Source: Onchocerca lupi
Lineage: Eukaryota; Nematoda; Chromadorea; Rhabditida; Onchocercidae
NCBI GenBank assembly: GCA_028564675.1
Contig: JAOVVO010000455.1
Coordinates: forward strand, 1 to 64,000
Reading direction: 5' to 3'
DNA: 64,000 nucleotides
Each line of letters opens with the position of its first letter. Positions within the stretch are counted from its first letter, which is position 1. Below, piece by piece: positions 1 to 12,157 of this stretch. A program made the position numbers and the translations under genes. The notes under the pieces were generated by a model that did not search any database, was not told where the DNA came from, and saw only the letters and a program-made list of their open reading frames with translations.

Positions 1-628
1 TTTATTTATTTATTTGTTTATTGATTTATTGACTTATTTATTTATGTATTCATTTTTCGGATATTTTTCATTGTGCAAAATAAAACATCATTTACCGGTC
101 TGTTATTTTGATATCAATAATAATCTGTCAAAGCATGGCAAATTGACAAAAATCCCAAATAATGCAGCTAAAAAAGAAGAAAGAATTTAAATAATATGGC
201 TAATTTAAGAAAACACTAATATTAGTAGATGAACTTTAATGAGCACAAATCGGATTTTTATTTACAAAGAGAAAAATAAGAAAAAAATATTACAATTACC
301 AAAGATGGTTACACACGGAATAGAAAAATAATTTTCTGTGAAATTGCACTTCTTCAGATCACTTTTTTAAAAAAGGTGAATTTTAATGCAAAATATACAG
401 TAAGATATTGAGCTGAGGAAACACAATTGCATTTTGATGAGCAAAATTTGGCAGATTGAAAGAACGAATGGATAGAAATGTTTCTGTTTTGTCAGTTGAT
501 TTTTTGAGGAAGTGCAAATGCTTCAACATATTGATTAGAGAGTTAGTCTTATTTCTAATACTTAGCTAATCATCTTCCATCCTATTTCTTCTCTCACTAA
601 AAAATCTTTGAAAAGAAATTAGGGGAAA
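1..628. other. AT-rich intergenic DNA with TTTA tetranucleotide tract
   Basis: The first 45 bases are an imperfect TTTA repeat. The rest is AT-rich with short A and T runs. I see no exon-like reading frame with usable splice sites, no tRNA-like fold and no recognisable element. Confidence 0.6.
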
Positions 629-1087
629 TTGGATATCAGTGCTAATATAAATTTTATGTTCCATTTATTTATTGACATAAGCGATTCTTCTATCAACTTT
701 TATGAAAAGAAACGAAACGACCACAAATGCATTTGTTGTAATTTATTGGTATCTTCATTTTATATCATTCGTAGCGACCTTCAAAAATTATCATATAGAA
801 TACCATGTAGATCATGTAGAAAATTATTATCTTTTATATCTGATATTATTATCCTATTTGTTGATAGCATCAGAGAAGCAACTCTCTCATTTTATTCTGT
901 AAATCTCGTGAATGTCAAAGAATGCGAAGAATCTTGTCAGGTAATGAATACAGAACATACATTACCTGATCGGACTCTTCGCATTCTTTCATCGATCAAT
1001 TTTTCCCAAAATGGTATAAATGTGATGAAGTTTGCTTTCTCAAATGATTTTTCCTCTCTCATTTTCGGAAAAATTCGTTCATTTTGA
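629..1087 (+). CDS. Long uninterrupted ORF, hypothetical, possibly not coding
   Basis: This is a 152-codon open frame starting at TTG, with an ATG ten codons in, and ending 16 bases before the carbonic anhydrase ATG. For DNA this AT-rich the length is unusual, but the composition (many Ile, Phe, Ser, Asn) is close to what random AT-rich DNA gives. I recognise no domain. A few cysteines cluster in the first half. The frame contains the long inverted repeat at 917-989, so openness may be partly a by-product of a structured non-coding element. It could be a real small gene, an unspliced 5' exon, or chance. Confidence 0.22.
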   Translation: MDISANINFMFHLFIDISDSSINFYEKKRNDHKCICCNLLVSSFYIIRSDLQKLSYRIPCRSCRKLLSFISDIIILFVDSIREATLSFYSVNLVNVKECEESCQVMNTEHTLPDRTLRILSSINFSQNGINVMKFAFSNDFSSLIFGKIRSF

Positions 1088-1103
1088 AATTATTTTTAGA
1101 ACA

Positions 1104-4100
1104 ATGTATCAAGGTGCTCTGTTTTCAATAATTCTGGCAGTACTGCATGCTGGTATGTCATGCTGCATTTTCAAAAAAGTTAGATTAGTATACTTTTTTG
1201 CAAGAACATATATCTGAAATTTATTTCATAAGTTTGTGGGTTGCCAAATAGTTTATCTTGGAAAATCACAGAAAGTTCTGATTAATGTTTAATACGATTT
1301 TGGCATTTTTAAATAGGTTTTCTTCATTTTTTATTAAGATTGTGGCACTAAGTCTGATTTTAGCTGCATTATTCAGTATAATGCGAATAATCTATTACCA
1401 AAACTATGAGGAAAAAAGACATTTACTTTTTAATTTGTCTAATTCTTAAATTCTTCGATTTGAAAGCAAAATTAATTCAAACTTCCATAATTTTTTCAGC
1501 TGCATATGAATTTGGTTACGATAGAAAGAATGGGCCCCATACATGGCCAGGTGTGTGTCAAACTGGAAAGCGTCAATCCCCTGTAGATATTAAAGCATTT
1601 GAAATAGAAATTGCACCTTTAGAACCTTTAATATTTGCGAATTACGAGAGTATCGGTGATATTACCTTGGCAAATAATGGACATACTGGTGAGCTCTCAT
1701 CTAGTTCTTGCAAAATTTTCTTCGCTGTTTTTTTCAAATTTTTGAAATTATTTAAAATGTTCAGTTTTATTCGCTATATTTAGCAATTCCAAAAGATTTT
1801 TAAAAGTAAAAGTACACTTGAAAAAGCTGAGGAACGACTTGACTATGCGTAATGTGAAATTTTTTGATAACGTCTGTCTTGCAAATGTCGCACTGATCAT
1901 GATGCGCAAATGCGGGCAAGAGAAGTGCTTTGAAAAATACGCCATAATTCACTTAAATATGATTCTGCACTTTATGGCTTAAATTAAACACAAACAATTA
2001 ACAATGGACGCGAATAGGAACTTACGAAATTTGATCTGAGCAGAAAGAAAATCTACGGTAAAAATTGAGGAAGCAGCTTCGCTTTGTTCCTTTAAATTCT
2101 TGGAAAGAGAATCGGGTTGCATGGTTACTGTATTCTTCATTTGTAAGATAGTACTCGGTGGTGCATCATTGCCTTTGATTAGATTTCTAGTTTTACTGAG
2201 CATTCTAGCCTATATATTGAAAGTAATACCGTTTGCATTTGTTCAGTGTCTCTTAAATTTATTACAGTAATTGGTAGCGGTTTTGAAAGATGGGGTCATA
2301 AGCGACCGTATATTTCTGGTGGAGGTCTCAATGGTACCTACCACCTCGTACAATTTCATTTTCATTGGTCGCAGCGAAATGATACTGGTAGTGAACATAC
2401 TATTGCTTCATTGCATTATCCTGGCGAGGTAAGTAATAATAATTCACCTGTAATTGTTGTAGACGGCAAGAATTCTATTATATCAAACGATTTTTCTCTT
2501 TTTATCATTATCATACTCAAATATTGGCTTAGTGATTCTGTAATTTGAAATATCTCTCCTATTAACTACATTATTCTATTAATTTGCTTATTAATATGTA
2601 AAGACTTTAACTTTGAATAACTTTGAGTAATTACAATTTTACTGGACTGAATTAATATTAAAATAAGTTAAAGTTGATAAATTACAAAAAGCGATTCTGC
2701 AGAAGTACATTTAGAGAATTAGTTTAGAAGACAGTTTTTTTCAAATAGATTTGCACTCCGTTTGCATCAAATGCTAAAATATATATATGCTTATTTCAGG
2801 TGCACTTGGTACATTTAAAAAAAGATGCATCTCCAGATGAAGTGAATACAATTGCAGTGGTGGGTGTATTTATAAGATTTGATAATTATGCGCAATCATT
2901 GCAAAAACTCAAACCTTATATACTAAGTCTCAAAATACCAGGTTTGTTCTCACATAACTGGTTTTCCACAAATTAATTTTAACTGATCTTTGTTCATTCA
3001 AATGCAAAAAAACCCTGCTCTGATTCTGAATTTTTCTGCTGATCTAATTCTAAATTTTTTACTATACTAAATATTTATGTATATGCATGAATTCCATTGA
3101 TTTTAATTGTTACAAAATCAATTACTAATTCTCTTTTCAGTTTATAAAAATAAAAAATAAATAAAAACGAAATAGAAGTAGGAAAATTATTTAATAATAA
3201 TAATATAGCATACAAAATTGTAAAAAACCTTGGAAATCAAAAACTAAAAAATAAAATAAAAAGAACATTGTTTTTTTGTTAGTTTGACATTATTTTTTGT
3301 TAGTTTGTGTTTTTTTATTGACCCTTTTTTTATGGCCTTGAGTTTTTGTTTTTTTGTTTTTTGATTTGAGGTTTCTTTCTTTCTTTCATTTGAAATGATA
3401 CTATCCAAATCACTGGAAAGAATATGACCTGATTTTTCAACCGTTCCATTACAGAAACTGAGAATATGGTACTTGGTTTTACCGCCAACTCATTGCTTCC
3501 AGCACATAGAGAAAATTTCTACAGGTATGAAGGATCACTGACAACGCCCGGTTGTGATGAAGTCGTAATTTGGTCAGTAATGGCCGATCCTATCACAGCT
3601 ACTCCATCACAAGTAAGAATTCCATTAAATTTTAATGCAATAATTTTAAAATGAAAGAAGTGATCAGATACTAAGACACGACATATGTTGTATCTGAAGG
3701 GAGTTGAAAAATGTACAGAGAACGAATTTTATGATTGCAAATCAACTGAAATATCTCTTTTGTCCGATTCGTATTTCTCGTATTAAGCAGTTCTTCCATT
3801 GGGTTAGAAGGTGGATTACTTGCATCATTCTACTTCTGCTAGAATGAGAAAAAAAAAAAAGCACGTAACACGTAAGCACGTTTTTTAACTGATTAAATTC
3901 AAATATGCCACAAGCTTTAAAAGCGAGTTTTTTTTCTTATTTAGTTACAGATTTTATTATTACTTGACCAGAATCTATTTAGAAAAAGTCTTTATGACAT
4001 CCTTGGATTACCACTCAACAATTATTGCAATATAAATCATCGCATTACTGAGTATCGAAAATTAGTGTCAATTTTTGAATGAATTGTGATTTCAGCTATT

Positions 4101-5259
4101 TACAAGGGATGGTTATTTAAGGAAATTGGATGAAATCTAACACTTATTCGATCCAAGAAAGTAATTAGAATTCAGGAAAAAAATTCTGAAATATATACTT
4201 CGAGTTAATCAAAGTGGAGAAAATTTCTGAATAATTTACACTCTAATAATTTTTTCTGTTTAATGAAAATTAACAACACGAAATTCACAGACATGCATTA
4301 GTTTAATCCTTTTAGAACATTCGAATTTATCAAGTCTGCATTTAGTTTAAATTGCTAATCTCTTTTACTGTAGGCTAGTAACATCTGAAGTAAATAATTC
4401 AAAAAATTGACCCATATTTTATGTGCTGCGATGTGACGAGATGAATGTGCGGTAAAAATGCCTTTAAAGGTGCTATTAATTTAAAAATAATATTACCTAA
4501 AGTGAAAAGAGAAATCGTTGCAGTTTATTCTATTTATTCTGAACGAATCAAAACATCATTTTCAATATTTTGCAGAATGCTATATAAACTTTTTAAGCAT
4601 ACAGACGATTCCCTTGTCGAGTTTATTGATTTAATAATCTTTATGATCAATTTTATTTAATAAATGCTTTTATCCCAATCCATAAATTTTTAACAATACC
4701 TTTACACTATTTTTGAGTTTCATAAAATTGTATCATCATTTCTGGGGATTGAAGAGGCTTGATGACCGTAACTGTAGCAAAAACTATCACAGCAACAGTA
4801 GTAGAAGTTAATTAGTAAGATGACTTTTCGTCATTACACAATTTTTTATCATCACTGATTAGAGAATTTCAACAAATGCCAAAAGATCAAGTGGTTGGTG
4901 AAAAAGTTATAGTTCTCGAAGTATAGTTTATTCGGAGTTCTAAGATACATCTCTAAATCCCAATTTCTCCATCAACTCAGCGATAATTCACAACTGATGT
5001 TATTATTTTACAGATGCAAGCACTTCATCAGGTGCAATTCGCATCCAAAAAAGTTGGCCACAATTGGCGTCCAACGCAGTCGCTCAATGGTCGTAAAATA
5101 CTATTTCGCCCGACAGTCATTCGTAGAAGTACTACTCCTGCTAATAACACTGCCACGTTGAAATCATCGATTTCAGTATTACCAAAATTGGCTTCAATTT
5201 TCACAGTGTTTATGAGTATTTGGCTTTATGAAATATATCATATTTTTTTTATCTTTTAG
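1104..5259 (+). CDS. Alpha-class carbonic anhydrase, secreted and probably membrane-anchored
   Basis: Zinc enzyme that interconverts CO2 and bicarbonate. Six exons: 1104-1152, 1500-1688, 2247-2428, 2800-2941, 3455-3612, 5014-5259; all phases agree and give 321 residues. Residues 1-16 are a signal peptide. The zinc triad is intact: the two His of FHFHW (about 117 and 119) and the His of VHLVH (about 142). GSEHT supplies the gatekeeper Glu, LTTPGC the substrate Thr, and NNGH the proton-shuttle His. A catalytically active enzyme is therefore expected. The last 30 residues are strongly hydrophobic after a Ser/Thr-rich stretch, suggesting a GPI signal or a C-terminal membrane span, so the enzyme should sit on the outer face of a membrane. 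TATTTTTAG just upstream of the ATG is a good spliced-leader acceptor. The last intron (1.4 kb) is unusually long for this gene. Confidence 0.95.
1897..2203 (-). CDS. Possible small antisense gene inside carbonic anhydrase intron 2
   Basis: Two exons on the minus strand, 2203-2026 and 1964-1897, joined by a 61-base intron with a strong GTAAGT donor and a TGCAG acceptor; phases agree and give 81 residues ending at TGA. The N-terminal part (begins MLSKTRNLIKGND) is rich in Ser, Gln, Lys and Asn and poor in the Phe and Ile expected from random AT-rich sequence. There is no signal peptide or membrane span. No family recognised. The whole model lies between exons 2 and 3 of the host gene. It could instead be chance coding potential in an intron. 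Confidence 0.35.
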
Positions 5260-5984
5260 TTTATTTTTCAAAATTATGTTAGATTCAAATCGGTCACTCG
5301 TTTTATACAGTCCTTTTACAGTTATTACTATGCTTCATTTCCACGTAGAGCGGTTTATTCTTCCTGTTAGCCTGAATCTTACTTTTGAAAATGCCAAGCA
5401 TTATCTAAAAATTGATACTTTTATTAACATGAGCTACTTAATTTATTTAAAATTCAAGAACATTCGTGAATTCCAAATTCATCAAAATTCAAAAAATCTT
5501 TAGTATGCAATATGTCTTTCTAAAAGACACATCCATTAACCAAGTTTGAGCATTGTTAATTGAAGTTCTGTAAAGTTTATTTTCTCACTTAATTTCAACT
5601 TCTTCAATTATTTTTCATTTGTTCATTCTCTGTCTACTCTTTATAAGAAATAGCATTTTCATATATTTTTCAATGCATAGAAGTTGCTTTCACTTTTCTC
5701 AGTTTTTTGTTTTATTTATTTTTTTGCATTTTAAACAATAATTTGCATAATGACAAAACACGAACACGTGCATGCAGCTTTTGCGCACATCTATCCTATA
5801 ATTGACGATTTTTAACAGTTGCAATTGAGCCTAAGTTTTATAAGTGTCATGTCATTACCATATGCACTTATTGCAGCAACTGTAATGATCATTATTTGAG
5901 GCTTTGCCTATATTATCTGGCAGAAAGAAAATAAATTTGCATAAAAGTTATCAATTCCGTTTCGAACAACATTTATATTGCTCT
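5260..5984. other. Convergent intergenic spacer
   Basis: The spacer lies between the 3' ends of the carbonic anhydrase gene (+) and the small membrane-protein gene (-). It is AT-rich and holds only frames of random composition. It should contain both polyadenylation regions. Confidence 0.5.
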
Positions 5985-6709
5985 TTATCTTTTCGAGGTT
6001 TTGATGTCATCAAAACGAATCCATCTCTCATCGTTCGGATCGACCTCTCCACGATAATCTCGTTTTGCCATTATTCGCAGTTCACGATATGCTGCATACA
6101 ACTGCAATTATCCTCTATTACCTTTATTCATGTGTATTTTTAAATGCCGATAGCTAACAGTAATATGAAATACAGTTTTATTGATACAATTTGCATGCGA
6201 AAATTCAGAAATTATTTTCAAAAACAAAAATTTCAATGTTTAGATTCAATCGTCATAATTTTATATCATTTCTTTTAAAAAATGCAATCAATCACCTCAA
6301 GATAAGCTTTGCAAAATTTAGGATCATTCCAGTGATAGTCTTTATAATTCTCTTCTAGTGCGTCTTTTAACAACTGCAGTGTGGCTTCATATCGTAAAAT
6401 GGTTTCTGAAAAATATTTAATACCTTTGTCAGCTTATAACAATTAATTAGAGCTTATCTGAATATTTGGGTTTTCTTGATTCTCACTCGTAATGTATGTT
6501 TTATGTAATTTCACGAGAAGAAGGGAAATATTACTGTAATATTCGTAGAGTTGTTGATCGATGATTTTTTTGAAAATAAGATAACTAATACAGACAGTCA
6601 GCAGTGCTGTAACAACCAGACCAGGATACTTGAAAATTACATCAGATAATTTGTACATCACGGATTCAAGCCATTTCGGAAATATTTGTATGGAATATCC
6701 ATAATCCAT
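5985..6709 (-). CDS. Small single-pass membrane protein, family not recognised
   Basis: Three exons on the minus strand, 6709-6487, 6405-6296 and 6101-5985, with donors GTGAGA and GTGATT and acceptors TTTTTCAG and TTGCAG. Phases agree and give 149 residues. Residues about 29-47 (GLVVTALLTVCISYLIF) form one transmembrane helix. The C-terminal half is helical and charged, with the motif YRELRIMAKRDYRG followed by an acidic EVDPNDERW segment, and ends in KTSKR. The charged C-terminus is clearly unlike random AT-rich translation, which is the main reason I believe the gene. Its location could be the ER or mitochondrial outer membrane, but nothing in the sequence decides this. I do not know the family; it may be nematode-restricted. 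Confidence 0.6.
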
Positions 6710-8026
6710 TTCGTGATAACTATTGTCTGGAATAACCTTTTATGCCGCCATAGTTTACTTAAAATAGGACAGAAAAGATCAATGGAGCTTAGCTGTATTT
6801 AAGCATATTTCAGTATGAAATAACAGCAAACAGTTACCTGCTTTAGCTTCAAAAGACTATTTATCAAAAAAAAAAACGAAACTTAATTTTGACTTAACAA
6901 GTATTTGTATATATGCAAATTTGAAATTTTGCACTCAATTTTTTACGAATATAAAAAAATATACCTATTCATTCAGTTCATAGACATAAGTAAATCAAAT
7001 CGGACCTACGGGAATAAGAAAGGATGTTAAAATGAGTAAATATCTGCTTAAGCTATTTAAATAGCAATTTTCAAATATAAATCCCGAGATTTTTTTCTTA
7101 TTAACTTTTAAGAATAATAATTTCGATTTGGTAGAATAATATTTTGCTATAGTTATTGGCGTGCATAACTTTAAGACCTGAAATCTTTCAGGATTTCATT
7201 CCAAGTAAATTACTTTCTCTTTAGATTTTTATTTCAAGTTCTCATAAAATGAATAGCTTTAGCGGAAAAAATCAGAAATGTATTAAATTATAATGAGTCT
7301 CATTCACTAAATCCCAATATTAAGTGAAATTTAGAGTTCGGTAATTATAAAAACCTTATATTTATCAAAATAACATAAAAAAGTGTCAGCAAAATAGTAA
7401 CATAAAAACAGTTATAAGTAAAAAGTTTTATGATTTTTGTGAATCGACAACATAATTTTTGATTGGTGATGACATTTATGCTTCCTGTCATTTAGTAAAA
7501 TTGTCTGAGCATCTTTTTCATTTTTCAAAAAGCGATGAAATAAATCAAAATAAAGAGCTGCTATTAATTTATGTTTGAATAGAAATAATTTGCAAAAGTT
7601 GTTGCTTTAATTGCAATATTTATTTTTCTTTAAAAATGTTTTTTCCGCACAATAAAATATTTTGCGGAGAAATATTGCAATAGTCACAACAAAAAAAGGT
7701 ATCTAAGGTTTATAAAAACAGATCTGAATCTTATACTCAAGTCAATCGTTGCCAAATTAATGTTTAACAAGTAAAAAATTAATTAATTTTGACTTAATTT
7801 TCGAGAATAAAGTTCGATTAATAAATAAATAGAATGACATTGTGTCTTTTTATTATGTAAATTTTCATATCAATGGAAAATTTGCAACTTGCAGGATTCA
7901 GAACTCAGTAATTTAAAAAAATTAATAAAACTTCTAAGAAGACCAAATTTCATAAATATAGAAATATAACGAACAAATAACAAAATATCTTCGATTTACC
8001 GAAGATCATTAGAGGCTGAACAACAA
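6710..8026. other. AT-rich intergenic DNA
   Basis: I see no exon-like frame, repeat or structured element. The sequence is about 25 percent GC throughout, with scattered A and T runs. Confidence 0.5.
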
Positions 8027-8740
8027 ATGAAGTTGCGTGGCGCAGGAGAAAATGGTATACAACGAAGGGAATATGCCATGGATAATAGAAATTTGTATGA
8101 TACAAGGGGAATTTGAAATAAATCTATCAGGAAACACTTGTTTTCAATGTCGAGACCGAATCACTAATTAGCTTTTTGATTAATGATTTATATCAAGGAA
8201 AGCGTACGAAATAAAAGTCATTCAAATTTTCGTCAAAATATGCAAGCACAGTTGCTCTTTCAACAGTTACAAAGCTTCATTGAATTTCATAATTTAACAA
8301 TTAAAATAAACTGAATTTTTGAAATAGAAAACAGCAATAAGGATGCTGATCTTAGAAGACGTACTGATTAAAAGGTCTAAGCAGAAAGTGCTTCTGCGAT
8401 TCCAATCAAAAGTTAAAGACCTGAGTTCTAACAATGTTTTTTTTTTACTGATGTAAAATATTTCTTTGACTTTTGAACTTCGCTCAAAACGCTTAGCTAA
8501 AGCTTGAGACTTCATTCATTCCCTGCGCAATCCCTTCATAAGCTGATGAATAAATAAAGTTTTTCATCCATATTTACCGCATTTGCATCACCTGATAGCA
8601 GCAGAGAATTCCGATTTCTTCGCCGATCTGCAAAGCAGCCTCTGAATTTCAAGTTTAAAAGAGAAAAATATGGAAAATGGAGGAAGTTTAAATCAAAAAT
8701 CCATAAAAAACATTTCGCTGCTTGTGATGTCATTAAATAA
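8027..8740 (+). CDS. Candidate two-exon gene for a short basic protein
   Basis: Two GC-elevated islands on the plus strand, 8027-8094 and 8602-8740, can be joined in phase by a GTATGA donor and a CAG acceptor, giving 68 residues. The first exon follows an acceptor-like ATTAG 13 bases before its ATG. The acceptor of exon 2 is a tandem TAGCAG, so one extra residue could be included. The product would be strongly basic, ending in a run of Lys, Arg and aromatic residues (for example KREKYGKWRKFKSK). The opposite strand is also open across the second island, so strand assignment is uncertain. No family recognised. Confidence 0.2.
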
Positions 8741-9202
8741 GCATTTTAGAATTCTTTTAGAATTTTTCAAAGAATACAAAATGATGAAAAGTATGCCATA
8801 CAAACTATTGTTCTGATATCTGCGTTCATGATGGATGGATGGAGTACAGAAACCATAAGAAAGCTGACAACTCGTTGACATATACGTTCTTCGAGAGCCA
8901 AAACATTCACTGTTTCGAGCCCATAAGTCGTAATTTAAGTTTTTATTAACACAATTGCGTACTGAAATTGTTTTTAATTAATTCGATTGATAGCATACGC
9001 ATCGCATCTCTCCACTTAGAACTATTCAAATATTTCACTCAAATTTTCTGCCTTAATCGATCTGAATTTTATATGCAAACTTCTTCTTTCCACTATCAAA
9101 ATTGTTGAAGAAAACAAAAAGTAAATAATATTCTTAGAAACTAAAATACAATTCAAACCGTATGGTGGGGTTTTTGCAAGACTTGTAGTACGGAAAACAT
9201 CG
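8741..9202. other. AT-rich spacer downstream of the CAP/ShKT gene
   Basis: No gene seen. It should contain the 3' untranslated region of the minus-strand CAP/ShKT gene. Confidence 0.4.
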
Positions 9203-12157
9203 TTATCCGTTGACTTCTGCCAATCAAGAAAATGTAATATTATTGTAATTATCTCAAAACTTCAAGTAATCTTGCAATATTCAAGATACATATACGCAAT
9301 ATTTACCCTGGCTCTTGGCAGAAATTAATGGATAACAAATATTGCAAGTTTTAGGACAGCGTTTTATCATGAAATCTCGATAATTACTGTAGCATCCGAT
9401 GTTTTGAGCCCAGTACTCACAATATGGTTCCAAATCTCGACACTCTGAAATTTTACTTTTGCTGCAGAAACTAAAGGGACGATACATTTGAATAAAAATA
9501 TAATTCTATTCTTGCTCTTTCCTGTGATAATAATCGAATCTATTTAAGTTATTCAATTCGAAATATACTGTTCTAACAATAGACAAATTTGTTGAAATAT
9601 CTAATGATAAATAAAGAAGAAAAAAAGTTCTTTGCAGATTTTGTCCCGAATTGATTTTCAGCTTTCACAGTTTCTAGCGGCAATTTCTAGACAGGTATTA
9701 AACTCAAAAAAAAATATAATTATATAATTTATTTCTTTTTTGTCATAATTTTTCTACTTTTGCTTACGCCGATTTTGTTTCTTCATGACTTACGGTGCTG
9801 TTCTGCTGTCATTGCTGATGGATGGAAGAAACTACTTTGTTGCAAATAACGCATACCGATGCAACATGACGCTAAAATTTAATGAAATTTAAAGTTTTAA
9901 TTTCTATTATTCTCAACAGAATGAATCAGATGGACAAGAAATTTCCCAACACGGCTAATCGATAAATGGGAACAAACATAAATGAATAAAGAATATATTG
10001 TTATGATTATGCAAATGTGTAAAAAGAAGGGTAGATGTGTAAAAATTGTGGAGTTTTAAAATCATTAATGCAAATTTTTAGCAAGCAGATTTTAGCGTGC
10101 TCACGACAGAGGCCTTCTGAAGTGCATGGACCACCACATTGACATCTGGTGCATCGCGGTCCATATAGATAGGGCCGTTTTCCGAATTGATTGCCGCTGA
10201 AAACTACGAAATGTAAAAATTCTCGAGAAAGCTAAGCAAGTATTTGATAAAGAAGTAAGTTCGAAGTTAGTAAAACTGAATTTTATGTTACTTTCTGAAA
10301 AAAAAAAAAAGTGAATTAATAGCTAAAGCTATTCCATGTTATTTGCTCAATAAATAAAATTTTCGATTCAATTATCAATTCAATAAAAATTGCATAAAAT
10401 TATTGCTTATGTATGATATACATTTACTATGCCTCATCAATAATTTTTATAATTAAATAATTAACATTTAAATTCATCAATGATGGATGTTAATTCAACG
10501 TACCCTTCACCGTAATTGCAAATAATAATATGTCCTTGATTTATACCTCTTCCATTTCTGATACCATTACAATGAACTGCAGCACATCCCACAGCACACG
10601 TTTCACCCCAAATATACTGTAAATATTTCTTTAAAAATATTCTCGGGAATTCTCGAGGTTCTAAACCTAAACATTCAAACAAACTTGCAAAAAATTCGCA
10701 CATTTTGCAGTCATTTCTATAAAAGACTTAATATCTTAATGTATGACTGAACTTGAAATAATTCTGTTCGATTTTTATGAATTAAATAATTTTGTAGAAT
10801 GAGGTTCTATAAATTGGTTTTGTGACAAGCATGGCAGAAAAAAAAGTTTTTTCACTATTCATTTGCAACTTTTCAACTTCATCAACCAAAATTTAATGTT
10901 GTTTCATTTGTATTTTGTTGCAACTATAAAACTAAATGAATTTATTTCAAATTAATCTGATAGATCGAATCGAACTAAATTGAATTGCGCCACACTCAAT
11001 TTGATAAAACATTTTCAAGAAAATGCCTAAAGGGGGCGAGAATTGGGAACAAATCATTTTGCTCAAAGAAAAGAAAAAAGTATATTTCCCAAAAAATAAC
11101 ATAATGAAAAACATTTAATAAAACTACATTCGGTGAGATTTTTTTTTTTTTTTTGGTTTTAAATTCAAATCATATATTTTAAGGACCAAATTGAATATGC
11201 ATAATAAGTTTGAAACAAGTTAAGTAGACTATTGAAGGTATTAACAAATGTGCAGAAATATTATTCTATAAGTCATTGCATTTTCAAAAGTTTGGAATTT
11301 AGAGAAAGAACACCAAACACTTGTTTAGAAAAATGCTTCCATCCAATCCTAATATAATTTTTTAACATATGATTAATAGTTAATTATTTACATCATCGCA
11401 TATTTCATATTAATTCTTGCGTTAAAACCTGTGTATAATGTCCACATTGGGCACCTTCCATGCATCTGTTTGTATTGTAATCATAATACGGCCTTTCGTT
11501 AAAGAAGTCCAACATTACTGTTTGCAGGTTAGGTCGCAGATAAGCTTCATTGCTCCACCAAATGCTTTCACCGATATAGAAATAACCATAGCCTCGTCGT
11601 TCGTAAGCTGAAATGAAATTCATTTCAATCGAATGCCTTTGTTTCATCTTCTAAACCATGATAGAATCAACTTCTGATGGCATTACATAGTGCGGAAGAT
11701 AAAAATTGTTGAATAATTCCTCAGTAGACTGACCACTACGATGCCAAGCATCACATCGCATGGCATGACCATATGCAAGATCAGCAAGTCGTTGATCCCA
11801 AACAAGCTCTTGCATATTTGATGCAGGTTCCTGAGCCCGCAAATGATTGTGAATTGTGATTATTTGTCTCTTTTGTATCTCATTGAATTGATATAATCCA
11901 TAGATTATTTGAGCTGAAAATTTCATTCATTCCGCTGCAAATGTTTCTTTCAATGCTTTTTTTAAAAAATAAACGGAATCATGAGCAGCATTCACTGCTC
12001 TTTCTATAAACTTCCATTGATCATTCTTTGATATAATATCATGCTGCCAATTATCGCAATTTTTCACTTTTTAAATTCCAAATAATATTTAAATTAACTT
12101 ACACATAGCAATGCCAATGTACCAAATGAGTGCAGCAAAGAAATGATATAACATCAT
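9203..12157 (-). CDS. Secreted CAP (SCP/TAPS) domain protein with C-terminal ShKT domain
   Basis: Seven exons on the minus strand: 12157-12103, 11913-11734, 11607-11429, 10616-10504, 10196-10105, 9444-9307 and 9216-9203. All phases agree and give 256 residues. Residues 1-18 are a signal peptide. The CAP core shows HNHLRAQ, a WHRS His, the GESIWW Glu, GAQCGHYTQ, and the paired-cysteine block TCAVGCAAVHC ending in CNYGEGGN. A Cys-rich hinge (CTRCQCGGPC) leads to one complete six-cysteine ShKT domain (CRDLEPYCEYWAQNIGC through CPKTCNIC). CAP proteins are abundant secreted products of parasitic nematodes; LON-1 and venom-allergen-like proteins are relatives. The start of exon 3 uses a GTCAGT donor rather than reading on. 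The 14-base last exon is the least certain part: an alternative terminal exon near 8.6 kb would also close in phase. Confidence 0.92.
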
